Below, in pieces: positions 52,780-60,911 of a stretch of 64,000 nt of DNA. Source of the stretch: Fundidesulfovibrio terrae (GTDB lineage: Bacteria > Desulfobacterota > Desulfovibrionia > Desulfovibrionales > Desulfovibrionaceae); the NCBI RefSeq assembly GCF_022808915.1, contig NZ_JAKZFS010000001.1:698644-762643 (forward strand), in the 5' to 3' direction. Within the stretch, counting starts at the first letter, position 1. Each line of letters starts with the position of its first letter. The notes below the pieces were generated by a model. It did no database searches. It saw nothing but the letters and a program-made list of their open reading frames with translations, and was not told where the DNA came from. A program made the translations under genes and the position numbers.

Positions 52780-54042
52780 TCAGCAGACCTTCCCGCTTGC
52801 GGCCAGTTCCACGAACGCTCCGATCTCCTGCTCAAGGGCCTCGCGCTCCGTGAGACCCTCGAGCAGCCATCCGGGCAGTTCACCGCAAGATGCCCCGAGC
52901 AAAAGCCCCAGGATCATCCCCCGGTGCACGTTGTCGCCCCCGGCGTTGGCGTTGGCCAGAAGGACCGCGTCCAGGGCCGCCCCGTGACTGAAGGCCAGAT
53001 GGAGCATCAGGGGCAGGCCGTGCTCCGGATAGCAGGCCGTGGCCAGCACCGCCGCAGCGGATTCTGTCTCCGGGTGCTCGCGGGTAAAGCGCTCCAGGTC
53101 GAACGCCTCCTCGCGCAGCTCGTTGTGCATCCGCCACATCTCGTCCGGGTTGATGTTGTCGGGCCCGCCGTGGGCGCGGTAGGCCGCGAAAAGTTCCGCC
53201 CCGGTGATCCTCGGCATGCGGACGGACCGGGCGTGGCGCGCCAGGGCTTCCGGCGCGTCCGAGCCGTCCAGAAGCTCGTGGGCCAGCGGCGTGAGCACGC
53301 CGAGCGCCGAGGCCACGGTCTCGGAGCGGTGGGTCAGGACCATGTGCCCCACGGCCACCCCGAGCCCCTGGTACGCGGATCCGGCCGCCATGCCCAAAAG
53401 CAGGGGGCGGACCACCCCGCCGTGGCCGCTTATGGACCACAGCGCGCGCTGCTGCCAGGCGCAGGAGTGCGGCGCCAGCCCGCGGCTGTAGTTCTCGAAC
53501 CAGCGCCGCAGGTAGATCTCCGTGTACGGGTCGGGGTTGGCTCCCGGGGTGGTCATGTAGGTGATGAAGTCCTCCAGGAAGGCCCGCTGGTCATACCTGC
53601 CGCAGCGCGCCACCGAGCGCATGAGCACCCGCGCAAGTCCGGCCCCCAGGGTGTTCCGCCCGGCGCTCAGACCGTGGTGGTAGTGGTAGCGCTCCGCCAG
53701 GCGCGGGGTGAGGTGGCCGTGCGCGGTCTCTCGCTCGGGCGTGTCGATGCCCAGGGTGGTGTAGGTGGTCCTGTAGAAGCGGGCGTTGCCGTGGAGGATG
53801 TCGAACGGCCTGCCGAGACGGCGGGCGGTGTCCACGTCCGGCTCGTAGGTCATGCCGGTCATGAAGCTTTCGGGATGGGGATGGCGCGGGGCCTCGTAGC
53901 CCCGCACCCCGCCGTCGAAGTCCCGGCGGATGTTGCCGATGTTGTAGTACCAGTGCGCGGGCATGGCCAGGGCGTCACCGGCGAACAGGCCCCACAGGGC
54001 GTTTCGCAGGCGCCTGGCGCGTATGGCTTTCGTGCTGGTCAT
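52780..54042 (-). CDS. ADP-ribosylglycohydrolase family protein
   Basis: A 420-residue protein with DraG-type sequence: LRNALWGLFAGDALAMPAHW near the N-terminus and a late NANAGGDNVHRGMILG, which carries the metal-binding Asp pair region of ADP-ribosyl hydrolases. It would remove ADP-ribose from a protein or small molecule. The start 54042 follows GGGAGG. No ADP-ribosyltransferase gene or nitrogenase gene is close. Catalytic activity is likely but the partner is unknown. Confidence 0.85.
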   Translation of the reverse strand: MTSTKAIRARRLRNALWGLFAGDALAMPAHWYYNIGNIRRDFDGGVRGYEAPRHPHPESFMTGMTYEPDVDTARRLGRPFDILHGNARFYRTTYTTLGIDTPERETAHGHLTPRLAERYHYHHGLSAGRNTLGAGLARVLMRSVARCGRYDQRAFLEDFITYMTTPGANPDPYTEIYLRRWFENYSRGLAPHSCAWQQRALWSISGHGGVVRPLLLGMAAGSAYQGLGVAVGHMVLTHRSETVASALGVLTPLAHELLDGSDAPEALARHARSVRMPRITGAELFAAYRAHGGPDNINPDEMWRMHNELREEAFDLERFTREHPETESAAAVLATACYPEHGLPLMLHLAFSHGAALDAVLLANANAGGDNVHRGMILGLLLGASCGELPGWLLEGLTEREALEQEIGAFVELAASGKVC

Positions 54043-54212
54043 GGCTGCCTCCCGGACGGGTTTTACGATGAAACGTCCATAGGGGGACGCGGGGCGCAAG
54101 GTCAAGCCCGGGCCGGAGCCGCCGTGCGCTGGCCTTGGCGGGCGAAGCGTTGTACCAATCCGCAGGCGCGCCCGCCCGGCGTGCGCCGCGACACCATTTC
54201 GAGGAGAGACCC

Positions 54213-54806
54213 ATGAACCGCATTTTCACCGTCCTGATCGCTGCCTTTCTGGGCCTGGCCTGCGTCCTGCCCCTGTGCGGACCGGCCGAGGCCCAGGCGG
54301 CCAACCCCCAGGTGAAGCTCACCACCAGCAAGGGCGTCATCGTGCTGGAACTCGACCCCGCCAAGGCCCCGGCCACGGTGGACAACTTTCTCAAGTACGT
54401 GAAGGACGGCTACTACGACGGCCTGGTCTTCCACCGGGTCATAAGCGGCTTCATGATCCAGGGAGGCGGCATGGACAAAAATCTGGCTCCCAAGCCCGGG
54501 CGCGCGCCCATCAAGAACGAGGCGGACAACGGCCTGAAGAACGATGCCTACACCATCGCCATGGCCCGCACCTCGGACCCGGACTCGGCCACCTCGCAGT
54601 TCTTCATCAACGTGGTGAACAACGCCAACCTGAACCATACCGGCAAGACCATGTCCGGCTGGGGCTACGCGGTGTTCGGCAAGGTGGTGGAGGGCAAGGA
54701 GGTGGTGGACGCCATCAAGGCCGTGCCCACCGGCCGCAAGGGCGGCATGGCGGACGTGCCCCTGGAGCCCGTGGAAATAATCAAGGCCGAGATCGTGACG
54801 AAGTAG
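54213..54806 (+). CDS. secreted cyclophilin-type peptidyl-prolyl isomerase
   Basis: A 197-residue protein with a signal peptide (about 1-28, ending AEAQA) and a complete cyclophilin domain: DGLVFHRVISGFMIQGG contains the catalytic arginine, and SATSQFFINV and FGKVVEGKEVVDAI are the usual motifs. It assists folding of exported proteins in the periplasm. The ATG has GAGGAGAG upstream. A perfect terminator follows the stop. Confidence 0.93.
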   Translation: MNRIFTVLIAAFLGLACVLPLCGPAEAQAANPQVKLTTSKGVIVLELDPAKAPATVDNFLKYVKDGYYDGLVFHRVISGFMIQGGGMDKNLAPKPGRAPIKNEADNGLKNDAYTIAMARTSDPDSATSQFFINVVNNANLNHTGKTMSGWGYAVFGKVVEGKEVVDAIKAVPTGRKGGMADVPLEPVEIIKAEIVTK

Positions 54807-54824
54807 GGCGGGTTAAGATGGGAG

Positions 54825-54857
54825 GCCGCCGCGCGCGATTGCGCGCGGCGGCTTTTT
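54825..54857. terminator. rho-independent terminator between convergent genes
   Basis: A perfect 12-bp stem (54825-54836/54841-54852) around a GATT loop is followed by TTTTTC on the plus strand, ending the cyclophilin transcript. The convergent dehydrogenase gene ends six bases beyond and may share it. Confidence 0.9.
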
Positions 54858-54862
54858 CGCTC

Positions 54863-55870
54863 CTAGAGCACGATCACCTGCTTGCCGATCATGGTGGCGC
54901 TCTCCTGGCGGATGTGCGCGTCGCGCACGTTCTCCGGGGTGAGCCCGGCGAGTGTCTCCCGCAGGGTGCTGCGTATGATGCCCGCGTCCACCAGTCCGGC
55001 CACCCGGGAGAGCATCTGCCCCTGGCGGTCCATGTCCGGCGTGGCGTAGAGCGAGCGGGCGAACATGAACTCCCAGTGGATGCTGGCGCACTTGCGTTTG
55101 AAGGCCGTGATGTCCAGCGGCCCCGACGGGTCGTCGATGAGCGCCACCTTCCCCTGCGGCGCGACGATCTCCGCCATCTCCGTCCAGTGCTTCTCCATGT
55201 GCGTGGTGCAGAAGACGGCGTCCACGAACTGAAGGCCCGCATCCCGCACGGCCTTGGACAGGGGCTGGCGGTGGTCCACGATGCGGCGCGCGCCGAGGCT
55301 CTTGCACCACTCCACGGTGTCCGGGCGCGAGGCCGTGGCCACAGTGTCGATGCCCGCCCAGGCGGCCAGCTGTACGGCCATGGAGCCCACCCCGCCCGCG
55401 CCGCCCACGATCAACAGGGTGCGCCCGGCGTTGCCCCCGGCCTCGGGGACGAACCCCAGCCTGTCGAACAGCGCCTCGTAGGCCGTCACCGTGGTCAGGG
55501 GCATGGCAGCCGCTTCGGCCGCCGGGAGTTTCTTCGGGGCCGCGCCCGCGAGGCGCTCGTCCACCAGATGGTATTGGGCGTAGGTGCCGGGCCGGGTCAG
55601 CGCTCCCGCGTAATAAACGCGGTCGCCTGGCCGGAAGAAACCGGCCTCGGGGCCAGCGGCCTCCACGATGCCGCAGGCATCCCAGCCGAGCACGATGTCC
55701 TGCCCGGCCGGGGTGCGCTTGCGCACTTTGGCATCCACGGGGTTCACGGAAATTGCCTGGACTTTCACCAGGATGTCCCTGCCGGACGGAGCCGGGACGT
55801 CCGCCTCCACGACCCGGAACGCGCCGGGGTCTCGGGCGTCGCTGCCGCCTTTCGCCGCGATGGTGATCAT
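54863..55870 (-). CDS. zinc-type alcohol dehydrogenase/quinone oxidoreductase family protein
   Basis: A 335-residue MDR protein: N-terminal catalytic domain with DIVLGWDACGIVEAAG and the nucleotide-binding fold with VGGAGGVGSMAVQLA (about 150-164). The canonical structural zinc cysteines are lacking, as in quinone-reductase-like members. It reduces an enone or quinone with NAD(P)H, probably as part of electrophile detoxification. ATG 55870 follows GGAGGAAG. It is divergent from an HxlR regulator that probably controls it. Confidence 0.86.
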   Translation of the reverse strand: MITIAAKGGSDARDPGAFRVVEADVPAPSGRDILVKVQAISVNPVDAKVRKRTPAGQDIVLGWDACGIVEAAGPEAGFFRPGDRVYYAGALTRPGTYAQYHLVDERLAGAAPKKLPAAEAAAMPLTTVTAYEALFDRLGFVPEAGGNAGRTLLIVGGAGGVGSMAVQLAAWAGIDTVATASRPDTVEWCKSLGARRIVDHRQPLSKAVRDAGLQFVDAVFCTTHMEKHWTEMAEIVAPQGKVALIDDPSGPLDITAFKRKCASIHWEFMFARSLYATPDMDRQGQMLSRVAGLVDAGIIRSTLRETLAGLTPENVRDAHIRQESATMIGKQVIVL

Positions 55871-55967
55871 GTCTGTCTTCCTCCGGGGGGCATGGGCGTT
55901 GCCCACGATTTGAGCAGATGATAGTCGGTTCCAAACAAACGGCAAGAACGCAGAATTATCTGACGCA

Positions 55968-55983
55968 GTACCATGTATCGTAC
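55968..55983. promoter_or_regulatory. candidate HxlR operator
   Basis: GTAC-N8-GTAC lies ten bases before the HxlR start, in the divergent region. The half-site and spacing resemble operators of YodB/HxlR-family redox regulators. Confidence 0.45.
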
Positions 55984-55992
55984 CGTAGAGCC

Positions 55993-56391
55993 ATGAAGAC
56001 CAGGCACCAGTTCACCGGCTGCCACGAGGGCTGCCCCGTGGAGGCCACGCTTTCCGTGATCGGGGGGAAATGGAAGGGGGTGATCCTCTATCACCTCATG
56101 AACTGCCAGCCGGTGCGCTTTGCCGGGCTGCAGCGCGCCGTGCCGCGCATCACCCGGACCATGCTGACCACGCAGCTTAGGGAACTCGAACGCCAGGGGC
56201 TTGTGTCGCGAGTGGTCTTCCCGGAAGTGCCGCCGCGCGTGGAATACGGGCTGACGCCGCTCGGGGAGACGCTGCGTCCCCTCATCGAGGATCTTCGCCA
56301 GTGGGGAGCCACCCACCTGCTTGACGATTCGGGGCGGCTCAGGCAGCCCCCGGCCGTCCCGTCCGAACCGAACCATCCGGAGGAATCATGA
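55993..56391 (+). CDS. HxlR-family redox-type transcriptional regulator
   Basis: A 132-residue winged-helix regulator with the HxlR opening CPVEATLSVIGGKWKGVILY and the helix RFAGLQRAVPRITRTMLT. Two cysteines stand at the N-terminus (GCHEGCPVE); in YodB, QorR and HypR a cysteine at this place senses quinones or disulfide stress. It is divergent from a quinone-oxidoreductase-type gene, fitting that model. Start 55993 (MKTRHQF) is chosen since the family begins here; the upstream in-frame ATG would lie in the operator region. Confidence 0.9.
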   Translation: MKTRHQFTGCHEGCPVEATLSVIGGKWKGVILYHLMNCQPVRFAGLQRAVPRITRTMLTTQLRELERQGLVSRVVFPEVPPRVEYGLTPLGETLRPLIEDLRQWGATHLLDDSGRLRQPPAVPSEPNHPEES

Positions 56392-56858
56392 CCCGCACGC
56401 TGTGTAAGACGGCCATCCTCGCCGCGCTGACCCTGTCGCTCTTCGCCGGGCCGCTTGTCGCCGCCGAGCTCTCCAAGGGCAAGACCCTCTACGTGCCCTG
56501 CTATTCCCACATCTACCACGGCATCAAGACCCGTCCCTTGGACCTGACCATCATCCTGTCCGTGCGCAACACCGACACCAAGCGCGCCGTGACCGTCACC
56601 TCCGTGGACTACTTCGACACCTCGGGCAAGCTGGTGAGGCGCTATCTGGACAAGCCGCTACGCCTGACCCCGCTCATGACGGTGGAGTACGTGGTGGGCG
56701 AGACCGATACGACGGGCGGCTCGGGAGCCAACTTCGTGGTCCGCTGGGACTCTTCCGAACCGGCCAGCCCGCTCCTGGTGGAGGCGGTCATGATCGGCAC
56801 CAGCGGCCAGCAGGGGATATCCTTCACCAGCCGGGGCGTTCCGGTGGCCGGGGAGTAG
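56388..56858 (+). CDS. DUF3124 secreted protein
   Basis: A 156-residue protein with a signal peptide (about 1-25, ending LVAA) and a single beta-rich domain: KTLYVPCYSHIYHG followed by LSVRNTDTK and TPLMTVEYVVGE, as in DUF3124. The family is periplasmic with no known role. Its ATG overlaps the HxlR stop (ATGA), so both are translated together. A GC-rich hairpin follows. Confidence 0.82.
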   Translation: MTRTLCKTAILAALTLSLFAGPLVAAELSKGKTLYVPCYSHIYHGIKTRPLDLTIILSVRNTDTKRAVTVTSVDYFDTSGKLVRRYLDKPLRLTPLMTVEYVVGETDTTGGSGANFVVRWDSSEPASPLLVEAVMIGTSGQQGISFTSRGVPVAGE

Positions 56859-56899
56859 GCCGGACCGGCAACTCGGCCTCCCTGCGAACAAAAGTGGAA

Positions 56900-56932
56900 G
56901 CGGCCGCGCCGGGTGAATCCCGGCGCGGCCGC
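56900..56932. terminator. GC-rich hairpin after the DUF3124 gene
   Basis: A perfect 14-bp stem (56900-56913/56919-56932) around TGAAT. There is no T-run on the plus strand (CTTGCTGT follows), so it is a weak intrinsic terminator or a bidirectional barrier between convergent genes. Confidence 0.6.
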
Positions 56933-56999
56933 CTTGCTGTGGTCGATCGTTCTCGAACCGGGACCATGGCCTGCAGGCCGCGCGTCCCGCGTGCCCGCG

Positions 57000-57605
57000 T
57001 CAGCTGCGGGTGTAGCGTATCTCCTGCCCGTCTGTGGCCAGGGTGGTGCCGCTGGTGATGACCAGTTCTCCAGGCCTGACGCCCGAGAGGATCGTGACCA
57101 TGTCCCCGGCCACCTGGGCCACGGTGACGGTACGCGCCTGGGCGTATGCCCGGCCGTCCTTCTCCGCGACCACGTGCACCGTGAACTGGAAGCTGCCGGT
57201 GCACCGCGCCAGGGCGTGCAGGGGAACGGCGGACAGAGTCACTGGACTGCTCGTCGGCGTCGGACGCCCGTTCATGCCCAGGGTGTCCCGGAGGGTATAT
57301 CCGTTGCGGGCGATGTCCAACCCGAGTTCAAGAGGGAGGTTGGTGGCGCTGCTCCAGGTGTTTTTCCCGTCGCCCGCCGCCTCCAGCCCGGCCAGGGCCG
57401 CCTGTTCGCCAGAGGTTGCCGCCACCTGGGCCACGGGCTGCGCGCTGACCTGCAACAGGCCCTTGACCGAGGGGCGCTCCTGGGCGCAGGCGGCCAGGAG
57501 CAGCGCCATGCAGGCCCGGAGCACGAGCCCGAAAGCGGCCTGCGAGGCGCGTCCCACGCTTTGCCCGCTAAAGCCCGGGGCCATCAGTCGCTTCCATGCG
57601 TTCAT
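57000..57605 (-). CDS. lipoprotein with RND-adaptor-like C-terminal domain
   Basis: A 201-residue lipoprotein (lipobox LLAAC, Cys about 40). The final 60 residues, with TVAQVAGDMVTILSGVRPGE and then LVITSGTTLATDGQEIRY, match the membrane-proximal end of RND efflux periplasmic adaptors. However the lipoyl and hairpin domains normally found before it are missing, so it is either a remnant of an adaptor or a new small lipoprotein built on that domain. No RND pump gene is adjacent. ATG 57605 is chosen for the signal peptide. Confidence 0.6.
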   Translation of the reverse strand: MNAWKRLMAPGFSGQSVGRASQAAFGLVLRACMALLLAACAQERPSVKGLLQVSAQPVAQVAATSGEQAALAGLEAAGDGKNTWSSATNLPLELGLDIARNGYTLRDTLGMNGRPTPTSSPVTLSAVPLHALARCTGSFQFTVHVVAEKDGRAYAQARTVTVAQVAGDMVTILSGVRPGELVITSGTTLATDGQEIRYTRS

Positions 57606-57647
57606 TGTAGGGTTCTCCCGGCTGAAGGTGTCGTGTAGCGTGGGCGC

Positions 57648-57821
57648 ATGCGCGCAAACCCGCCACGCCCCACGTCGATTCCTGATCCGCGCGGTGCGGA
57701 TCACAAGGAAGACACCCCGGACCCCCCGAATGGTTACGAGGATTTCGACGAATCTCCGCCGGACATAAGCGAAGACTGCGGCTGCGAGGACGACGGGAGC
57801 TCCTTGCCCGACGGATTCTGA
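57648..57821 (+). CDS. putative 57-residue acidic protein
   Basis: An ATG at 57648 opens 57 codons of a strongly acidic, proline-rich product (PDISEDCGCEDDGSSLPDGF at its end) with a CGC motif. It ends 19 bases before the next gene. The ribosome site is not clear, and the start is close to the divergent lipoprotein start. Amino-acid bias toward Asp and Glu with a terminal CxC suggests a small metal-binding or adaptor protein, but this is weak evidence. Confidence 0.35.
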   Translation: MRANPPRPTSIPDPRGADHKEDTPDPPNGYEDFDESPPDISEDCGCEDDGSSLPDGF

Positions 57822-57840
57822 GTCGCTATATGGCCGCCCT

Positions 57841-58791
57841 ATGACCATGCACACCATCTGGCATTCCATGGCTTGGCCGCTCCTGAAGATACTGGGATCG
57901 CTTTCGCTCAGCCTGCTTGTGGCGAACCTCATCGAGGCCCTCAACTGGACCAGGCTGCTCTCGCGCTTCTCCCGGCCGCTCATCCGGGCCGGACACATGC
58001 AGGACGTGGTCGGCGCAAGCTTTTCCATGGCCTTCTTTTCCGGCCTGGCGGCAAACACCATGCTTTCCGAGGCCCACCAGCAGGGCAGGCTCACCGACCG
58101 GGAACTGGTCCTGGCCAACCTGTTCAACTCCCTGCCCACCTATTTCCTGCACCTGCCCACCATGATCTTCGTCACGGTGCCCTTTCTGGGCACGGCGGCG
58201 GCCATCTACGTGGGCATGACCCTGGGCGCGGCCATGCTGCGCTCCCTCGGCATCGTGTTGGCCGGGCGCGTGATCCTGCCGCCGATTCCCGAGGGCTGCG
58301 TGGAATGCCAGCTGCCCGAAAAGGGCCCCACCTGGCGCGAGGCCCTGCACAAGAGCTGGCGGCGCTTCAAGAAGCGCATCGCCAAGATCTGCCTGATCAC
58401 CGCGCCCATCTACGCGGCTATGGTGGCGCTAAATTCCTGGGGATTTTTCACGGCCGCCGAGAAGTTCATCGCGGATCACCTGAGCTTCATGGACTGGCTT
58501 TCGCCCAAGGCGGCGTCCATCGTGATGTTCGGCATGGTCGCCGAGTTCACGGCCGGGCTGGCTGCCGCCGGGGCGCTTCTGCACGGAGGGGAACTGCCGG
58601 TGAAGGAGGTCGTGCTGGCGCTCATGCTCGGGAACCTGCTTTCAACACCCATGCGGGCTTTCCGCCATCAGTTCCCGTACTACGCGGGCATCTTCCGGCC
58701 CGCCCTGGCGGCCAAGCTCATCGTATACAACCAGGTATTGCGGGCGGCCAGCCTGCTCGTGGTGGCCTTGGGCTACTACTTTCTGGGATAG
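57841..58791 (+). CDS. nucleoside-recognition (Gate) domain membrane protein
   Basis: A 316-residue inner-membrane protein with about eight helices and the Gate/nucleoside-recognition pattern: MAFFSGLAANTMLSEAHQQG, LFNSLPTYFLHLP and GMVAEFTAGLAAAGALLHGG. Related proteins include spore-maturation proteins and transporters of unknown cargo. An in-frame ATG at 57847 is also possible. It may follow the small acidic gene in one transcript. The substrate cannot be inferred. Confidence 0.8.
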   Translation: MTMHTIWHSMAWPLLKILGSLSLSLLVANLIEALNWTRLLSRFSRPLIRAGHMQDVVGASFSMAFFSGLAANTMLSEAHQQGRLTDRELVLANLFNSLPTYFLHLPTMIFVTVPFLGTAAAIYVGMTLGAAMLRSLGIVLAGRVILPPIPEGCVECQLPEKGPTWREALHKSWRRFKKRIAKICLITAPIYAAMVALNSWGFFTAAEKFIADHLSFMDWLSPKAASIVMFGMVAEFTAGLAAAGALLHGGELPVKEVVLALMLGNLLSTPMRAFRHQFPYYAGIFRPALAAKLIVYNQVLRAASLLVVALGYYFLG

Positions 58792-58804
58792 CGAACCAGG
58801 CTGT

Positions 58805-59704
58805 CTACCCGGCCGAGGCCTGAGGCTTGGGCATCCTGAGCCGCCTGCCCGCCATGCCCTCGTTCAGGCCGGCCTCCACGGCCGCCGCCAGCCGTTTCAC
58901 CGGGCCGGGGGCGTCCGGCCGGTGCGTAAGCATGATGAAGGAGACCGGCAGGGGCGGCACTCCGTGCTCCTCCCCCAGGATGAGCATCTCCGACGGCACG
59001 GAGCTGAGCCCCAGCGGGGCCACGGCCAGACCGGCCACGGCCGCCGCCAGCACCCCGCTCACGCTGGGGCTGGTGTAGCATATCCTAAACGGCTTCCCCG
59101 CCTTTTCCAGCGCCGCCAGCGCCCATTGCCGGTACAGGCAGTTCTTGTCGAACACGGCCACGGGCAAGGGGTTCATCTCGTGGGCCAGATGGTTGCGCGA
59201 GGCGACCCAGACCAGCGGATCGCGCCCGATGATCCTCGATCCCGGCGTGGCCGCCGCCCCGGAATCAACCGACAGATCCAGTTCGCCGCTCTCCAGCAGC
59301 CGGATGAGCGCCCGGCTGCTGTACTCGCAACGCACGTCCACCTGCACGCGGGGATGGTCCGCCGCGAACGCCTCCAGGATGGGCGGCAGATAGTACGGCG
59401 CGAAATCGTCCAGGATGCCCATGCGCACCTGGCCGGTCATGTCCGGCTCGGACAGCGTGGAGACGGCCTCGTCGTGGGTCTTCACCAGCCTGCGGGCGTA
59501 GGGCTGGAGCGCCTCGCCCGCAGGAGTCAGGCGGAGCTCGCGGCCGGACCGGTCGAAGAGCAGGCGCCCGACCTGTTCTTCAAGGCGCCTGATCTGCTGG
59601 CTCACGGCGGACTGGGTCCGGCCCACGTCCTGTCCCGCCAGGGTGAAGCTTCCCAGGTCCACCACGCGTACGAAGGTCCGCAGGAAATCCACGGGCAGGT
59701 TCAT
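58805..59704 (-). CDS. LysR-family transcriptional regulator
   Basis: A 299-residue LysR protein: HTH with LRTFVRVVDLGSFTLAGQD and GRTQSAVSQQIRRLEEQVG, then a periplasmic-binding-protein-like effector domain. It ends convergent with the Gate protein and is divergent from a DUF1127 gene, its most likely target; an AT-rich palindromic region lies between. The effector is unknown. Confidence 0.92.
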   Translation of the reverse strand: MNLPVDFLRTFVRVVDLGSFTLAGQDVGRTQSAVSQQIRRLEEQVGRLLFDRSGRELRLTPAGEALQPYARRLVKTHDEAVSTLSEPDMTGQVRMGILDDFAPYYLPPILEAFAADHPRVQVDVRCEYSSRALIRLLESGELDLSVDSGAAATPGSRIIGRDPLVWVASRNHLAHEMNPLPVAVFDKNCLYRQWALAALEKAGKPFRICYTSPSVSGVLAAAVAGLAVAPLGLSSVPSEMLILGEEHGVPPLPVSFIMLTHRPDAPGPVKRLAAAVEAGLNEGMAGRRLRMPKPQASAG

Positions 59705-59715
59705 GCCGTCCTCGC

Positions 59716-59761
59716 ATTAGCTAAACTTATTCAGTGTATTAATACAATTCGTTTGTCTAAT
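59716..59761. promoter_or_regulatory. AT-rich dyad between LysR and DUF1127 genes
   Basis: ATTAG (59716-59720) and CTAAT (59757-59761) flank a perfect palindrome GTATTAATAC (59736-59745). The AT-rich block stands out from the GC-rich surroundings and is a likely LysR binding region with both promoters. Confidence 0.5.
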
Positions 59762-59811
59762 GCGCTTCTCTGGCGTCTATTCGCGTGCAAGTCAACACCA
59801 GGGAGGTCCGT

Positions 59812-60066
59812 ATGAACGGCGTTTCAACCCGGCCATGGCGCGGCATCACGCAGTGGTTGCAAGCAAGACTCAAGCGGGGAGAACTCGAGGAGACGCTTAC
59901 CTCCATGAGCGATCGCCAGCTCCAGGACATCGGCATCAAGCGCGAGGACATCCGGATCATCCTCGACGGTGGCCTGCCCGACAGAAAGGCTTCCTTGGAG
60001 CACGCCACCTGCCCCAGGGGCTTCAGCGCCTGCCCCCGTTGTGGTAGGAACGACAAGGCAGCATAG
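59812..60066 (+). CDS. DUF1127 (YjiS-like) small protein
   Basis: An 84-residue protein with the DUF1127 core (about 15-50): LEETLTSMSDRQLQDIGIKR. In some bacteria such proteins bind RNA and affect phosphate or carbon metabolism. The C-terminus adds three cysteines (TCPRGFSACPRCGR), which could bind metal. The ATG follows GGGAGG. The divergent LysR gene may control it. Confidence 0.85.
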   Translation: MNGVSTRPWRGITQWLQARLKRGELEETLTSMSDRQLQDIGIKREDIRIILDGGLPDRKASLEHATCPRGFSACPRCGRNDKAA

Positions 60067-60101
60067 TGCAGCGTCGCTCACGCAGTCTGCCGGAGGTTCC
60101 A

Positions 60102-60767
60102 ATGGATCGGCATTCGGCGGCCGCGGCCATACTCGACAGGCTCAGGACGCTCGGCAGCGAGCACAATCGCCAGGGCATGGCCCGGTTCGGTATCAACGTG
60201 GAGCGCGCCTGCGGCGTGAGCATGGCCGTTCTGCGGCCCCTGGCCCGGGAGCACAGGCGCGACCACGCCCTGGCAATCGCGCTTTGGGACACCCAAGCGC
60301 ACGAGGCGCGGATTCTGGCCTGCATGGTGGAGGACCCGAGGCAGGCCGGCCCCGAGCAACTCGGGCGCTGGGTGGAAGATCTGGATTCGTGGGACGTGAC
60401 CGACCAGTTCTGCAACAAGCTGGTGGTGAAGACTCCTTACGCCTGGGAGCTGGCCGTGGCCTGGGCGGCGAGGGAGGCGGAGTTCGTGCGCCGGGCCGGT
60501 TTCTCGCTCATGGCGCAGCTGGCCGTGCACGACAAGGCGGCTCCGGACGCGGCTTTCCTGCCCTTTCTCGAATTCGTGGTGGCTTACGCCACGGACGGGC
60601 GCAATTTCGTGAAGAAGGCCGTGAACTGGGCCTTGCGGCAGATAGGCAAGAGGAACGCCGTGCTGCGGGGCCGGGCCGTGGCGACGGCCCGACGGCTGCT
60701 CGAGCTCGATTCAAAGACTGCGCGGTGGGTTGCGCGGGATGCGTTGCGCGAGCTTGAGGGGACCTGA
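60102..60767 (+). CDS. AlkD-like DNA alkylation repair protein
   Basis: A 221-residue protein made of HEAT-like helical repeats. The region LGRWVEDLDSWDVTDQFCNK carries the aspartate and tryptophan typical of the AlkD fold, and VKKAVNWALRQIGKRN the late conserved basic helix. AlkD removes N3- and N7-alkylpurines from DNA without flipping the base. The ATG follows CGGAGG, 36 bases after the DUF1127 gene. Confidence 0.85.
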   Translation: MDRHSAAAAILDRLRTLGSEHNRQGMARFGINVERACGVSMAVLRPLAREHRRDHALAIALWDTQAHEARILACMVEDPRQAGPEQLGRWVEDLDSWDVTDQFCNKLVVKTPYAWELAVAWAAREAEFVRRAGFSLMAQLAVHDKAAPDAAFLPFLEFVVAYATDGRNFVKKAVNWALRQIGKRNAVLRGRAVATARRLLELDSKTARWVARDALRELEGT

Positions 60768-60866
60768 ACGTTTAAGCGATTTTTTCGGACTCGCGCGTCC
60801 CGGCCACTTGGCGCAGGCGATCCCTGCCAATACGTTCTCACGAGTCCCGCGAAGCGATAAGGGTTT

Positions 60867-60899
60867 CCAAAGGGACTGGTCCCTTTGGCCGCCGGAGGC
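60867..60899. repeat. dispersed palindromic repeat, copy 2
   Basis: CCAAAGGGAC-2-GTCCCTTTGG followed by CCGCCGGAGGC: the exact reverse of the 7322-7354 block. It lies between the convergent AlkD-like and aminopeptidase genes. Confidence 0.75.
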
Positions 60900-60911
60900 G
60901 CCCTCAATCTC

